Shown one piece after another: positions 15,510 through 24,265 of a DNA stretch of 64,000 bases. The notes below the pieces were generated by a model. The model did not search any database. It was given only the letters and a program-made list of their open reading frames with translations, and was not told the origin of the DNA. Made by a program: the position numbers and the translations under genes. How positions within the stretch are numbered: position 1 is the first letter of the stretch; each line of letters begins with the position of its first letter. This DNA is from Cryobacterium sp. (lineage in GTDB: Bacteria > Actinomycetota > Actinomycetes > Actinomycetales > Microbacteriaceae), in contig JAHBSW010000007.1 of NCBI GenBank assembly GCA_019638935.1, positions 1-64,000 of the forward strand, read 5' to 3'.

Positions 15510-17104
15510 GCGAGCGAGATCAACTCGGCGTAGTCCGGGCTCCAGTGGTCCTCGACACCATCGGGCATGATGAGCACGCGCTCCGGGTTGAGCGCCTGAA
15601 CCGCACCCTCGTCATGGCTGACGAGCACGACGGCGCCCGCGTAGTTGGCCAGTGCGTCGAGGATCTCGGCGCGGCTTGCCGGGTCGAGGTTGTTCGTCGG
15701 CTCGTCGAGCAGCAGGAGGTTGGCGCCCGACACGACGATCATTGCAAGAGCGAGCCGGGTCTTCTCACCACCCGACAGCACCCCGGCGGGCTTGTGCGAG
15801 TCATCGCCCGTGAAGAGGAACGACCCGAGCACCCGCCTCGCCTCGGTCTCGGTGAGGCTCGGCGACGCCGACACCATGTTCTGCAGCACCGAGCGCGCAA
15901 CGTCGATCGTCTCGTGCTCTTGGGCGTAGTAGCCGATCTTGAGCCCGTGACCCGGCATGAGCTCGCCGGTGTCGGGGCGATCGACACCCGCGAGAATGCG
16001 CAGCAGCGTCGTCTTGCCGGCGCCGTTGAGTCCGAGGATGACCACCTTGGAGCCACGGTCGATCGCAAGGTCGACTGCGGCGAAGATCTCGAGCGAGCCG
16101 TAGCTCTTGCTGAGCGCACGCGCCTGAAGCGGGGTCTTGCCGACCGGGGCAGGCTCAGGAAAACGCAGCTTCGCGACGCGGTCGACGGCGCGCTCCTCCT
16201 CGAGCCCGGATAGCAGCTTCTCGGCGCGGCGCACCATCTGCTGGGCGGCGGTCGCCTTGGTCGCCTTCGCACCGAACTTGGCAGCCTGCAACTGCAGGGC
16301 CGTTGCCTTCTTCTCGGCGTTGGCGCGCTCCTTCTTGCGACGCTCCTCGTCGGCCTCGCGCTGACGCAGGTAGTGCTTCCATCCCATGTTGTAGAGGTCG
16401 ATGACCTGACGATTGGCGTCGAGGTAGAAGACGCGATTGACCGTCTCGCCGACGAGCTCGACGTCGTGACTGATGACCACGAGCCCGCCCTGGTAGTCGC
16501 GCAGGTAGTCTCTCAGCCACACGACCGAGTCGGCATCCAGGTGGTTGGTCGGCTCGTCGAGCAGCATCGTCTCGGCACCGGAGAACAGGATGCGCGCGAG
16601 CTCGATGCGACGTCGCTGTCCGCCGGACAGGGTGCTGAGCGGTTGGCTGAGCAGACGCTCGGGCAGGTTGAGGTTGCTCGCGATCGATGCGCCCTCCGCT
16701 TCGGCGGCGTATCCGCCGAGCGCAAGAAATCTGTCTTCGAGTCTTCCGTACTTCGACATCGCGGCGTCGCGCACCGAGTTGTCGGCGGAGCCCATGTCCA
16801 TCGTCGCCTGCTCCATGTCGAGGCGCAGCGTTCCGAGACCGCGCGCATCGAGGATGCGGGTGCGGGCCAGATCATGGGGGTCGCCCGAGCGGGGATCCTG
16901 GGGCAGGTAGCCGACCTCGCCGACTTTCTCGATCACGCCGCCGGCGGGCGTTCCCTCGCCGGCGAGAATCTTGGTGAGCGTGGTCTTGCCCGCACCGTTG
17001 CGACCGACGAGACCCACCTTGTCGCCGCGATCCACGCGAAAGGTCACTCCGCTCATGAGGGTGCGGGCCCCCACGCGCACCTCGAGGTCGCGCACGCTGA
17101 GCAC
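15506..17104 (-). CDS. ABC-F family ATPase (ribosome-associated type)
   Basis: A 532-residue tandem ABC protein without membrane segments. The first ATPase has GRNGAGKT, LSGGQRRR and LLDEPTNHLD; the second has GLNGAGKT, LSGGEKTR and LLDEPTNNLD. They are joined by a Lys/Arg/Ala-rich charged linker (about 240-310). ABC-F proteins act on ribosomes as translation factors or antibiotic protectors; this form resembles the M. tuberculosis Rv1473 group, also near suf genes and fabG1. The GTG at 17104 fits a CTGGAG site 7 bases upstream better than the GTG at 17110. Confidence 0.87.
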   Translation of the reverse strand: MLSVRDLEVRVGARTLMSGVTFRVDRGDKVGLVGRNGAGKTTLTKILAGEGTPAGGVIEKVGEVGYLPQDPRSGDPHDLARTRILDARGLGTLRLDMEQATMDMGSADNSVRDAAMSKYGRLEDRFLALGGYAAEAEGASIASNLNLPERLLSQPLSTLSGGQRRRIELARILFSGAETMLLDEPTNHLDADSVVWLRDYLRDYQGGLVVISHDVELVGETVNRVFYLDANRQVIDLYNMGWKHYLRQREADEERRKKERANAEKKATALQLQAAKFGAKATKATAAQQMVRRAEKLLSGLEEERAVDRVAKLRFPEPAPVGKTPLQARALSKSYGSLEIFAAVDLAIDRGSKVVILGLNGAGKTTLLRILAGVDRPDTGELMPGHGLKIGYYAQEHETIDVARSVLQNMVSASPSLTETEARRVLGSFLFTGDDSHKPAGVLSGGEKTRLALAMIVVSGANLLLLDEPTNNLDPASRAEILDALANYAGAVVLVSHDEGAVQALNPERVLIMPDGVEDHWSPDYAELISLA

Positions 17105-17156
17105 AGGCACACTCCAGGGATCGACCGCGGGCCGCGGCAGTTACGGGGGAAGCATC

Positions 17157-17162
17157 TAGTCT
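17157..17162 (+). promoter_or_regulatory. Leaderless -10 box for bioY
   Basis: TAGTCT, then ATTCGC (6 bases) and ATG 17169. Confidence 0.7.
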
Positions 17163-17168
17163 ATTCGC

Positions 17169-17828
17169 ATGGGCCGCAGGGAACTGTCACGCACGCGCGC
17201 CGCGTTCTCGGGCTACACACTCGTTTTCGGGCGACCGACCCTGGCCGACCGGTTCTTCGAGCGCGGACTGCTGAGCGACGTCGTGCTGGTGTTCGCCGCC
17301 GCGGCGCTCACCGCGATCCTCGCGCACGTCGTGATTCCGGGGTGGCCGGTGCCGGTGTCGGGTCAATCGATGGGAGCGCTCCTGGCCGGAGGCACTCTCG
17401 GTGCCATGCGCGCGGCCGTGTCGATGGTGCTCTACCTCGGCATGGCGATCGCCGGGCTTCCCGTGCTGCCGTCGAGCGGGGGTGGCATCGAGCACATCAC
17501 GCTTCCCATGGCCGGCTATCTGCTCGGCCTCGTCGTCACCGCCGCGCTTGTCGGGTGGCTCGCGCAACGCTCCTGGGACCGACGGCTGTCGCGCGCATTC
17601 CTGACCTTTCTCGTCGGCAGCACGATCGCCCTGCTCTTCGGGAGCCTCTGGCTCGCACTCGCACCCGGGGGCTCGATGGGCGATGCCCTGCAGCACGGCC
17701 TCGCTGTCCTGCTGCCCGAAGTCTTGCTGAAGCCTGCCCTGGTCACGATCATCATCGCCAGCGGCTGGCGGGTCGTCGACACGGAAGACCGTCGAAGGGC
17801 CGCCGCCGACCTCGCCGTGCGGGGGTGA
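17169..17828 (+). CDS. bioY: Biotin ECF transporter substrate-binding component BioY
   Basis: A 219-residue polytopic membrane protein with about six helices. The BioY signature is visible as VPVSGQSMGALLAGGTLG, followed by LYLGMAIAGLPVLPSSGGG and MAGYLLGLVVTAALVGW. BioY binds biotin and works with an energy-coupling module (BioM/EcfA and BioN/EcfT), neither adjacent here; it may share one encoded elsewhere. About 35 extra residues precede the first helix. The ATG is fixed by the leaderless promoter. It lies between the ABC-F gene and the convergent end of the suf operon. Confidence 0.82.
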   Translation: MGRRELSRTRAAFSGYTLVFGRPTLADRFFERGLLSDVVLVFAAAALTAILAHVVIPGWPVPVSGQSMGALLAGGTLGAMRAAVSMVLYLGMAIAGLPVLPSSGGGIEHITLPMAGYLLGLVVTAALVGWLAQRSWDRRLSRAFLTFLVGSTIALLFGSLWLALAPGGSMGDALQHGLAVLLPEVLLKPALVTIIIASGWRVVDTEDRRRAAADLAVRG

Positions 17829-17844
17829 GAAGCGAGCGTTTCGG

Positions 17845-18174
17845 TCAGATCGCGAAGCCGAGCGCGCGCATCATGTCGCGACCGTCATCCGTGATCTTCT
17901 CGGGACCCCACGGCGGCATCCACACCCAGTTGATGCGGAACCGCTCGACGATGCCATCGAGTGCCTGGGCGGTGTCATCCTCGATGACATCGGTGAGTGG
18001 ACATCCCGCCGAAGTGAGCGTCATGCTGATGATGAGGGCATCGTTCTCGTCATCCCAGCTGAGGTCATAGATGAGACCGAGATCGACGATGTTGACCCCG
18101 AGTTCCGGGTCCACAACCTCTTTCAGGGCTTCCTCGACCTGATCGAACAGCTTCGGCTCCAGTGCAACAGCCAT
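17845..18174 (-). CDS. sufT: SufT-like metal-sulfur cluster assembly factor (MIP18/PaaD domain)
   Basis: A 109-residue DUF59 protein with DPELGVNIVDLGLIYDL in the first half and the conserved Cys58 in LTSAGCPLTD. MIP18-type proteins help deliver Fe-S clusters to target enzymes. It is the last gene of the suf operon, 4 bases after sufC, where SufT is found in many actinobacteria. The symbol is given by position and family. Confidence 0.87.
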   Translation of the reverse strand: MAVALEPKLFDQVEEALKEVVDPELGVNIVDLGLIYDLSWDDENDALIISMTLTSAGCPLTDVIEDDTAQALDGIVERFRINWVWMPPWGPEKITDDGRDMMRALGFAI

Positions 18175-18178
18175 GCCG

Positions 18179-18943
18179 TCACTCTACTTTCGCGGGCTCG
18201 AGAAAGCGATCGTATCCTTCTTGTTCGAGACGGTCGGCGAGCTCGGGGCCGCCCTGCTCCGCAATTCGTCCATCGACGAAGACGTGCACGAAGTCGGGTT
18301 TGATGTAGTTCAGAATGCGGGTGTAGTGCGTGATGAGCATGACGCCGAGCCCCGTGTTCTCGCGGGCGCGGTTGACGCCGTCGGCGACGATGCGCAGTGC
18401 GTCGACGTCGAGCCCCGAGTCGGTCTCGTCGAGCACAGCGATGGTGGGCTTGAGCAGTTCGAGCTGAAGGATCTCGTGACGCTTCTTCTCGCCACCGCTG
18501 AAGCCTTCGTTGACGTTGCGCTGCGCGAACGCGGGGTCCATGCGCAGTGCTTCCATCGACTCCTTGACCTCCTTGGACCAGCCGCGAATCGCGGGGGCCT
18601 CACCGGCGATCGAGGTCTTGGCCGTGCGCAGGAAGTTCGTGACTGTCACACCGGGAATCTCGACCGGGTATTGCATGGCGAGAAAGAGTCCCGCGCGGGC
18701 GCGCTCATCGACCGACAGTGCAAGCACGTCTTCACCGTCGAAGGTGATCGCGCCCGAGGTCACGGTGTATTTGGGGTGACCGGCGATCGTATAGGCGAGG
18801 GTCGACTTGCCCGAGCCGTTGGGGCCCATGATCGCGTGGGTCTCGCCCGAACTGATGGTGAGGGTCACGCCCTTGAGAATCGGGCGTTCGCCCTGCTCGG
18901 TCGTCACGCTGACGTGCAGGTCGGTGATCTGAAGTGTCGCCAT
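18179..18943 (-). CDS. sufC: Fe-S cluster assembly ATPase SufC
   Basis: A 254-residue ABC ATPase: Walker A GPNGSGKS (40-47), signature FSGGEKKR, Walker B VLDETDSGLD, and the SufC-typical ITHYTRIL H-loop. SufC powers the SufBCD scaffold. The open frame continues upstream to 19171 but the family start MATLQITDLHVSV at ATG 18943 is clear, 2 bases after the ferredoxin gene stop. Confidence 0.94.
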   Translation of the reverse strand: MATLQITDLHVSVTTEQGERPILKGVTLTISSGETHAIMGPNGSGKSTLAYTIAGHPKYTVTSGAITFDGEDVLALSVDERARAGLFLAMQYPVEIPGVTVTNFLRTAKTSIAGEAPAIRGWSKEVKESMEALRMDPAFAQRNVNEGFSGGEKKRHEILQLELLKPTIAVLDETDSGLDVDALRIVADGVNRARENTGLGVMLITHYTRILNYIKPDFVHVFVDGRIAEQGGPELADRLEQEGYDRFLEPAKVE

Positions 18944-18945
18944 GA

Positions 18946-19302
18946 TCAGGCCTCTTCCTTGGATACGTCGGATTGGTAGTCGAATCGCGGCGTCGGATCG
19001 AGGTAGACGTCGCCGTCTCTGAGTTCGACCGTGAACACCGGCACGGGTTCGAATGCGGGCAGCGTCAAAGCCTTGCCCGTCACGATCGAGAACTTGGAGC
19101 CGTGAGCCCAGCACTCGAGAGTGTCGTCCTCGACGAATCCCTCCGAGAGCGAGATGTCGCCGTGCGTGCACGTGTCGCCGATGGCATAGATGTCGCCGAC
19201 GGAGTCGCGCACGAGCGCGATGGGGGTGTCGTCGATGACGACGCGAACGGCTGTACCGAACTCGATGTCGTCGGCGGCGCAGATGCGAACGGATTCACTC
19301 AC
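18946..19302 (-). CDS. Rieske [2Fe-2S] ferredoxin in the suf operon
   Basis: A 118-residue Rieske protein with Cys45-x-His47 (CTHGD) and Cys64-x2-His67 (CWAHGSKF), of the non-heme dioxygenase ferredoxin type. It sits between sufD and sufC, its GTG start overlapping the sufD stop by 4 bases, an arrangement known in other actinobacteria. It may carry electrons for, or receive clusters from, the Suf machinery; no dioxygenase is nearby, so the common label of dioxygenase ferredoxin subunit is probably misleading. Confidence 0.9.
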   Translation of the reverse strand: MSESVRICAADDIEFGTAVRVVIDDTPIALVRDSVGDIYAIGDTCTHGDISLSEGFVEDDTLECWAHGSKFSIVTGKALTLPAFEPVPVFTVELRDGDVYLDPTPRFDYQSDVSKEEA

Positions 19303-20519
19303 GAGCGTGCTGCCCCTTCGCCGGACAGGCCTTCGCCGGCGAGCTCTTCTTCGATCACGGCCTCGAGGCGACTGCGAAGTTCCTCATCATCGATCTTCTG
19401 CACGATTTCGTTCAGGAAGCCGCGCACGACGAGTCGACGGGCTTCCACCTCGGTGATGCCTCGCGACGTGAGATAAAACACCTGCTCGTCGTCGAATCGA
19501 CCGGTCGCGCTCGCATGACCGGCACCGAGAATCTGGCCCGTCTCGATTTCGAGGTTCGGGATGCTGTCGGCCCGCGCACCCGGAGTGAGCACGAGGTTGC
19601 GGTTGGCCTCATAGGTGTTGGTTCCGACGGCCTCGTGCCCGATGAGCACATCGCCGATCCATACGGTGCGAGCGCTCTCGCCCTGCAACGCGCCCTTGTA
19701 GAGCACGTCACCCGTGGTGTGCGGACCTTCATGGTGCAGGAACACCTGATTCTCGAGGTGCTGTCCGGCATCGGCGAACGACAGCCCGAAGAGTTCTCCC
19801 TGTGAACCCGCACCCGCAAGGCGCACGGTGGGATTGACGCGCACGACTCCCCCGCCGATGCTCACGACGATGTGCTTGAGGCTCGCGTCGCGGTCGACGC
19901 GCGCCTGGTGCAGCGACGCGTGGATCGCGTCGTCCTCCCAGTCCTGCACGGCGATGACGGTGAGGTGAGCGCCGTCGCGCACGATGATCTCGACGTTCTC
20001 GGCGAACTGTGCAGAACCCGTGTGGCCCAGCACAACGGTCGCGCGGGAGTTCTCCTTCGCCTCGATGACGATGTGCGCGTTGCTGCGGCGGTGGGCACCG
20101 TTGCCGTGCATCCGCACGCGAACGCGGTCAGCGAGCTCGGCGTCGGCGGGCACGGTCAGGTGGAGCGCGTCGTCGCACAACTGCCAGGCGAGCGCGCTCG
20201 GCAGATCCTCGGGTCGGAAGATCTCCCCGCGGGGAGCGGTACCGCGCGCAAGCGGCGATGCCACGACACCGTCGGGCGCGATGATCTCGAACACGACAGC
20301 GGGGTCGTCGGGTCGATCGTCGGCCGGCAGCGCTTCGAAGAGCGGCGCGAGGCGGCCGAGCGGCGCGAACCTCCAGTTGACCTCGAGTCCGGTGGGTACG
20401 CCGAAGTCGGCCGGATCGAAGGAGGTGGGACGCTCATCCCGGGTCTGCACGGGCACAACGGGGCCGTCCGAATGAGCAACGAGACCGTGCTGTGCGGGCT
20501 CGATAGCAACTGAAGCCAT
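19299..20519 (-). CDS. sufD: Fe-S cluster assembly protein SufD
   Basis: A 406-residue SufD with the right-handed beta-helix core (repeating HIVIEAKENSRATVVLGHTG-like strands) and the C-terminal SufBD signature GHASATGRFDDEQVFYLTSRG followed by an acidic helix. It pairs with SufB to form the SufBC2D scaffold in the cytoplasm. It follows sufB with no gap (SufB stop ends at 20520) and overlaps the Rieske gene. Confidence 0.93.
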   Translation of the reverse strand: MASVAIEPAQHGLVAHSDGPVVPVQTRDERPTSFDPADFGVPTGLEVNWRFAPLGRLAPLFEALPADDRPDDPAVVFEIIAPDGVVASPLARGTAPRGEIFRPEDLPSALAWQLCDDALHLTVPADAELADRVRVRMHGNGAHRRSNAHIVIEAKENSRATVVLGHTGSAQFAENVEIIVRDGAHLTVIAVQDWEDDAIHASLHQARVDRDASLKHIVVSIGGGVVRVNPTVRLAGAGSQGELFGLSFADAGQHLENQVFLHHEGPHTTGDVLYKGALQGESARTVWIGDVLIGHEAVGTNTYEANRNLVLTPGARADSIPNLEIETGQILGAGHASATGRFDDEQVFYLTSRGITEVEARRLVVRGFLNEIVQKIDDEELRSRLEAVIEEELAGEGLSGEGAARS

Positions 20520-21938
20520 CTAGCCGACGCTGCCTTCCATGCTCATCTCGATGAGTTTGTTGAGCTCCATCGCGTATTCCATGGGAAGCTCCTTGGCGAT
20601 CGGCTCGATGAAGCCGCGGACGATCATGGCCATCGCCTCGAACTCGGGCATCCCGCGCGACATGAGGTAGAAGAGCTGCTCCTCGTTGACCCGCGAGACC
20701 GTCGCCTCGTGGCCCAGTACGACGTCGTCCACGCGGATGTCGATGGCAGGGTAGGTGTCGGATCGCGAGATGTTGTCGACCAGGAGCGCATCGCACTGCA
20801 CCGTGTTCGCCGAGTGGTGCGCACCCTCGGCCACGCGCACCTCGCCGCGGTAGGCGCTGCGTCCACCTCCGCGGGCGATCGACTTCGACACGATGGCGCT
20901 CGTCGTGTACGGCGCCATGTGCACCATCTTGGCGCCGGCATCCTGATGCTGCCCGGGGCCGGCGAACGCCACCGAGAGGGTTTCGCCCTTCGCATGCTCT
21001 CCGACGAGGAACACCGAGGGGTACTTCATCGTGACCTTGGAGCCGATGTTGCCATCGATCCACTCCATCGTCGCGCCCTCGTGCGCGATTGCGCGCTTGG
21101 TGACGAGGTTGTAGACGTTGTTCGACCAGTTCTGGATCGTCGTGTAGCGCACGCGGGCGTTCTTCTTGACGACGATCTCGACGACCGCCGAGTGCAGCGA
21201 GTCGCTCTTGTAGATGGGTGCCGTGCATCCCTCGATGTAGTGCACGTAGCTGCCCTCGTCGGCGATGATGAGCGTGCGCTCGAACTGGCCCATGTTCTCG
21301 GTGTTGATGCGGAAATACGCCTGCAGGGGAATCTCGACGTGAACGCCCGGGGGCACGTAGACGAAGGAGCCACCCGACCAGACGGCGGAGTTGAGCGCGG
21401 CGAACTTGTTGTCGCCCGCAGGGATGACCGTGCCGAAGTACTCCGTGAAGAACTCGGGGTGCTCCCTGAGCGCCGTGTCGGTGTCCATGAAGATGACGCC
21501 CTGCTTCTCGAGCTCCTCATTGATCTTGTGGTAGACCACCTCGGACTCGTACTGCGCGGCCACGCCGGCCACGAGGCGCTGCTTCTCGGCCTCGGGGATG
21601 CCGAGACGGTCGTAGGTGTTCTTGATGTCCTCGGGCAGGTCCTCCCAGCTCTGGGCCTGCTGCTCGGTCGACCGAACGAAGTACTTGATGTTGTCGAAGT
21701 CGATGCCGCTCAGGTCAGCGCCCCAGGTCGGCATGGGCTTCTTGAAGAACAGCGAGAGAGCCTTGAGGCGGTTCCTCAGCATCCACTCCGGTTCATCCTT
21801 GAGCGTGGAAATGCCCGTGACGACCTCCGCGGAGATGCCCCGCTCGGCGGCGGCACCGGCGGCATCGGAGTCAGACCAGCCGAACTCGTAGACACCGAGG
21901 TCTTTGAGTTCGGGTCGGTCGATCAAGACGTCCGACAT
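20520..21938 (-). CDS. sufB: Fe-S cluster assembly scaffold protein SufB
   Basis: A 472-residue SufB, full length for the family. Landmarks are [20 protein letters not shown] near the N-terminus, [19 protein letters not shown], the [17 protein letters not shown] block and [17 protein letters not shown] at the C-terminus. It is the cluster-building scaffold. ATG 21938 has AAAGGAG 8 bases upstream. As first gene of sufB-sufD-Rieske-sufC-sufT it has a long (291-base) upstream region but no sufR regulator gene there, unlike many actinobacteria. No intein is present, unlike M. tuberculosis SufB. Confidence 0.95.
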   Translation of the reverse strand: MSDVLIDRPELKDLGVYEFGWSDSDAAGAAAERGISAEVVTGISTLKDEPEWMLRNRLKALSLFFKKPMPTWGADLSGIDFDNIKYFVRSTEQQAQSWEDLPEDIKNTYDRLGIPEAEKQRLVAGVAAQYESEVVYHKINEELEKQGVIFMDTDTALREHPEFFTEYFGTVIPAGDNKFAALNSAVWSGGSFVYVPPGVHVEIPLQAYFRINTENMGQFERTLIIADEGSYVHYIEGCTAPIYKSDSLHSAVVEIVVKKNARVRYTTIQNWSNNVYNLVTKRAIAHEGATMEWIDGNIGSKVTMKYPSVFLVGEHAKGETLSVAFAGPGQHQDAGAKMVHMAPYTTSAIVSKSIARGGGRSAYRGEVRVAEGAHHSANTVQCDALLVDNISRSDTYPAIDIRVDDVVLGHEATVSRVNEEQLFYLMSRGMPEFEAMAMIVRGFIEPIAKELPMEYAMELNKLIEMSMEGSVG

Positions 21939-22229
21939 TTTACGACTCCTTTACCTTTTGCTCTCCGGGCAACCCGGCACTGTCACACTCAACTCGGGGG
22001 CCGCACCACGCGCAGATCCCAGCCGCCCGGCTTTTACAGCGATACGGGCGGGCTGTCGCGCATAGACTGTGCGTGAGGTCATGGCGTCGTTGCCGTAGCC
22101 GCGCGCCGGAACTGACTACCGTCACGGGCATCGCCCTCCACATTCGATCCTACAGCGTTGCCCGCGCAATAGCTGGGTCGGACATGGCCGGGTCGCATCA
22201 GTTCCCGCGACGATCGATCAGGAGAGAGC
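21939..22229. other. Divergent sufB/ctaA control region
   Basis: 291 bases between divergent genes. It contains the sufB ribosome site, a small CCGGG-CAA-CCCGG hairpin (21965-21977), a larger hairpin AGCC-GCCCG (22021-22029) with CGGGC-G-GGCT (22045-22054), and a TAGACT box at 22063-22068 on the plus strand. No open reading frame here looks real, and I see no clear Fur, IdeR or SufR operator. Confidence 0.5.
22063..22068 (+). promoter_or_regulatory. Possible -10 box for ctaA
   Basis: TAGACT on the plus strand, matching the -10 form used elsewhere here; it would give a leader of about 155 bases. No matching -35 is visible, and the minus strand reads AGTCTA, so it could only serve ctaA. Confidence 0.35.
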
Positions 22230-23126
22230 TTGTCCAGCACACCAGTAACGACACGACGATCACCGCTGCCCACTCACGTCGTCGTGCTCGCGTGGGCATC
22301 GTTCGTGCTGAATGTGCTCATCATCGCGACGGGCGGCACGGTGCGCCTCACCGGCTCCGGGCTGGGCTGCACCGACTGGCCGGTGTGCACCCCCGGCTCT
22401 CTCGTTCCCACCCCCGAGCTCGGCATCCACGGCATCATCGAGTTCGCGAATCGCACCATTTCGGGACCGCTGCTGCTGGCGGCGCTCCTCGTCGTCTTCG
22501 TGAGCTGGCGGATCCGCCAGCAGCGCCGCGACCTTCTCGTCATCTCCCTCATCGTGCTCGCCCTCGTCATCCTGCAGGCGTTCGTCGGGGCATTCGTCGT
22601 CTGGGAGGAGCTGTCGGCAGCCCTCGTAGGTTTTCACTACACGGTCTCTGTCGTCATCGTATGCATCACCGCCGCATATCTCGCGCGTACGGTCGATGCG
22701 CCAGGACCACGCGAACTCGCCGTGCCGCGAGGCTTCGCGATCGTGACCCACGTCACGACGTTCGTGATGGCCGTGACAATCATCTTCGGCGTCGTGACGA
22801 CCGCGTCCGGCCCGCACTCCGGTGACGAGAACGTCGTGCGCGACGGATTCGACGCGACCCTGATGAGCCATGTCCACGCCTGGCCCGGCTACGTGCTCGC
22901 CGTGCTCATCGCCGTGCTCGTGGTGTGGAGCGCGATCGCGCGACTGCGCCCGCTCCGCTGGACGCTCGCGCTGCTCGCGATCACCCTCGTGCAGATCGCG
23001 ATCGGCATCTATCAGGCCCGCAACGGCCTGCCGCCCTTCGCGGTCGGCGTGCACATGGTGCTCGCCGCGCTCAACGCTGCCGCGCTCACCGTCGTGGTGC
23101 TGCGGCTGAAGAAGCCCGCTGCCTAG
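22230..23126 (+). CDS. ctaA: Heme A synthase
   Basis: A 298-residue polytopic membrane protein with eight predicted helices. Heme-ligand histidines are in GIHGIIEFANRT, LVGFHYTVS, LMSHVHAWPGY and GVHMVLAALNA; a Cys pair (Cys47, Cys53 in GLGCTDWPVCTPG) lies in the first extracytoplasmic loop. It oxidises heme O to heme A for cytochrome aa3 oxidase. The TTG start at 22230 is preceded by CAGGAGAG at a good distance. It converges with ctaB (4 bases between stops), which makes its substrate. Confidence 0.92.
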   Translation: MSSTPVTTRRSPLPTHVVVLAWASFVLNVLIIATGGTVRLTGSGLGCTDWPVCTPGSLVPTPELGIHGIIEFANRTISGPLLLAALLVVFVSWRIRQQRRDLLVISLIVLALVILQAFVGAFVVWEELSAALVGFHYTVSVVIVCITAAYLARTVDAPGPRELAVPRGFAIVTHVTTFVMAVTIIFGVVTTASGPHSGDENVVRDGFDATLMSHVHAWPGYVLAVLIAVLVVWSAIARLRPLRWTLALLAITLVQIAIGIYQARNGLPPFAVGVHMVLAALNAAALTVVVLRLKKPAA

Positions 23127-23130
23127 TAGC

Positions 23131-24081
23131 TCAGAGCGGTAGCAGCGGATCCACGCCCACGGCGACGAACAAGAGCGTCAGGTAGGTGATCGAGGCGTGG
23201 AACACACGCATCGGCGTGCCCTCCTGTGCACGGATGGCTCGCGAGTAGAGCCGGTGCGACTCGACGACGAACCACACGCCCGATCCGAGCGCGACCACCG
23301 TGTACAGCACACCCATATCGGCAACGGGAATGAGCAGCAGCGAGCAGGCGACCGTGGCCCACGCGTAGAGCACGACCTGCAGGCCGACCTGAACGCGACC
23401 ACGGACGACGGCCAGCATCGGAACCTCCGCCGCCGCGTAGTCCGCGCGGTACCGCATGGAGAGCGGCCAGTAGTGCGGCGGGGTCCACAGGAAGACGACG
23501 ACGAAGAGGATGGCGGGCGCCCAGTCGAGCGATCCGGTGACGGCTGCCCAGCCGACCAGCACGGGCATGCAGCCGGCTATGCCACCCCAGATGATGTTCT
23601 GCGGGGTGCGGCGCTTGAGCCAGAGCGAGTAGACGACGACGTAGAACACGTTGCCGAACACGGCGAGAGCTGCGGCCAACCAATTGACGAAGACGCCGAG
23701 CACGACCGTGGAGACCGCCCCGAGCACCCACGCGAAGACGATCGCCTCGCGGTCGGAGAGCTCACCCGTCACGAGAGGACGCTTGCTGGTTCGCTTCATG
23801 ATGCGATCGATGTCGCGGTCGATGTAGCAGTTGAACGCGCCCGCGGAGCCCGCGCTCAGCGCGCCTCCGATGAGCGTGGCGAAGACGAGCCAGAGATCGG
23901 GAACACCTCGAGCAGCAAGGAACATGACGGGGATCGTCGTGATGAGCAGGAGCTCGATGATGCGCGGCTTGGTGAGGGCGACGTAGGCGAGAGCTTTGCG
24001 ACGGAAGCCCACGGGCGCTCCCGGCTCGACAGCTCTCGAATCGACAGCGTCCGAATCGACAGCGAGTGCTTTCGGTTCCAT
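23131..24081 (-). CDS. ctaB: Protoheme IX farnesyltransferase (heme O synthase)
   Basis: A 316-residue UbiA-family prenyltransferase with nine predicted membrane helices. The catalytic Asp-rich motif is [15 protein letters not shown] followed by SKRPLV; a second motif lies in the [18 protein letters not shown] loop. It adds farnesyl diphosphate to heme B. The first 25 residues form a polar cytoplasmic tail with [15 protein letters not shown] repeats encoded by 15-bp tandem repeats (24026-24070). It diverges from tkt, an arrangement conserved across actinobacteria. Confidence 0.93.
   Translation of the reverse strand: MEPKALAVDSDAVDSRAVEPGAPVGFRRKALAYVALTKPRIIELLLITTIPVMFLAARGVPDLWLVFATLIGGALSAGSAGAFNCYIDRDIDRIMKRTSKRPLVTGELSDREAIVFAWVLGAVSTVVLGVFVNWLAAALAVFGNVFYVVVYSLWLKRRTPQNIIWGGIAGCMPVLVGWAAVTGSLDWAPAILFVVVFLWTPPHYWPLSMRYRADYAAAEVPMLAVVRGRVQVGLQVVLYAWATVACSLLLIPVADMGVLYTVVALGSGVWFVVESHRLYSRAIRAQEGTPMRVFHASITYLTLLFVAVGVDPLLPL
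24026..24070. repeat. 15-bp tandem repeat in the ctaB 5' coding region
   Basis: Two 15-base units (TCGACAGCTCTCGAA at 24026-24040, TCGACAGCGTCCGAA at 24041-24055) and a partial third (TCGACAGC from 24056). They encode imperfect AVDS(D/R) pentapeptides in the N-terminal tail of CtaB and keep the frame. Confidence 0.65.
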
Positions 24082-24114
24082 GGCTCCCCGGTTCAGGCTT
24101 TCAACTACTCTTCG

Positions 24115-24120
24115 AGTCTA
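24115..24120 (-). promoter_or_regulatory. -10 box for ctaB
   Basis: TAGACT on the minus strand, giving a leader of about 27 bases; GGGGAGCC directly precedes the ATG at 24081. Confidence 0.5.
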
Positions 24121-24172
24121 GGCGAGCCTCGGCAGCTCGGCGGCCCCACGTCCGCGCCAAAGGGGCCGCGCC

Positions 24173-24178
24173 TATACT
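24173..24178 (+). promoter_or_regulatory. -10 box for the tkt-pgl operon, with leader hairpin
   Basis: TATACT about 88 bases before the tkt ATG. The presumed leader contains a 7-bp hairpin, TGCCCGC (24189-24195) and GCGGGCA (24204-24210). No clear -35 element is seen. Confidence 0.55.
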
Positions 24179-24265
24179 TGAGAGGGTCTGCCCGCTCGGT
24201 GTTGCGGGCACATCGAGGCGCACGATTGCCGCGCAGTTCCGAGCGAACGAAAGGTCCACGATCCG

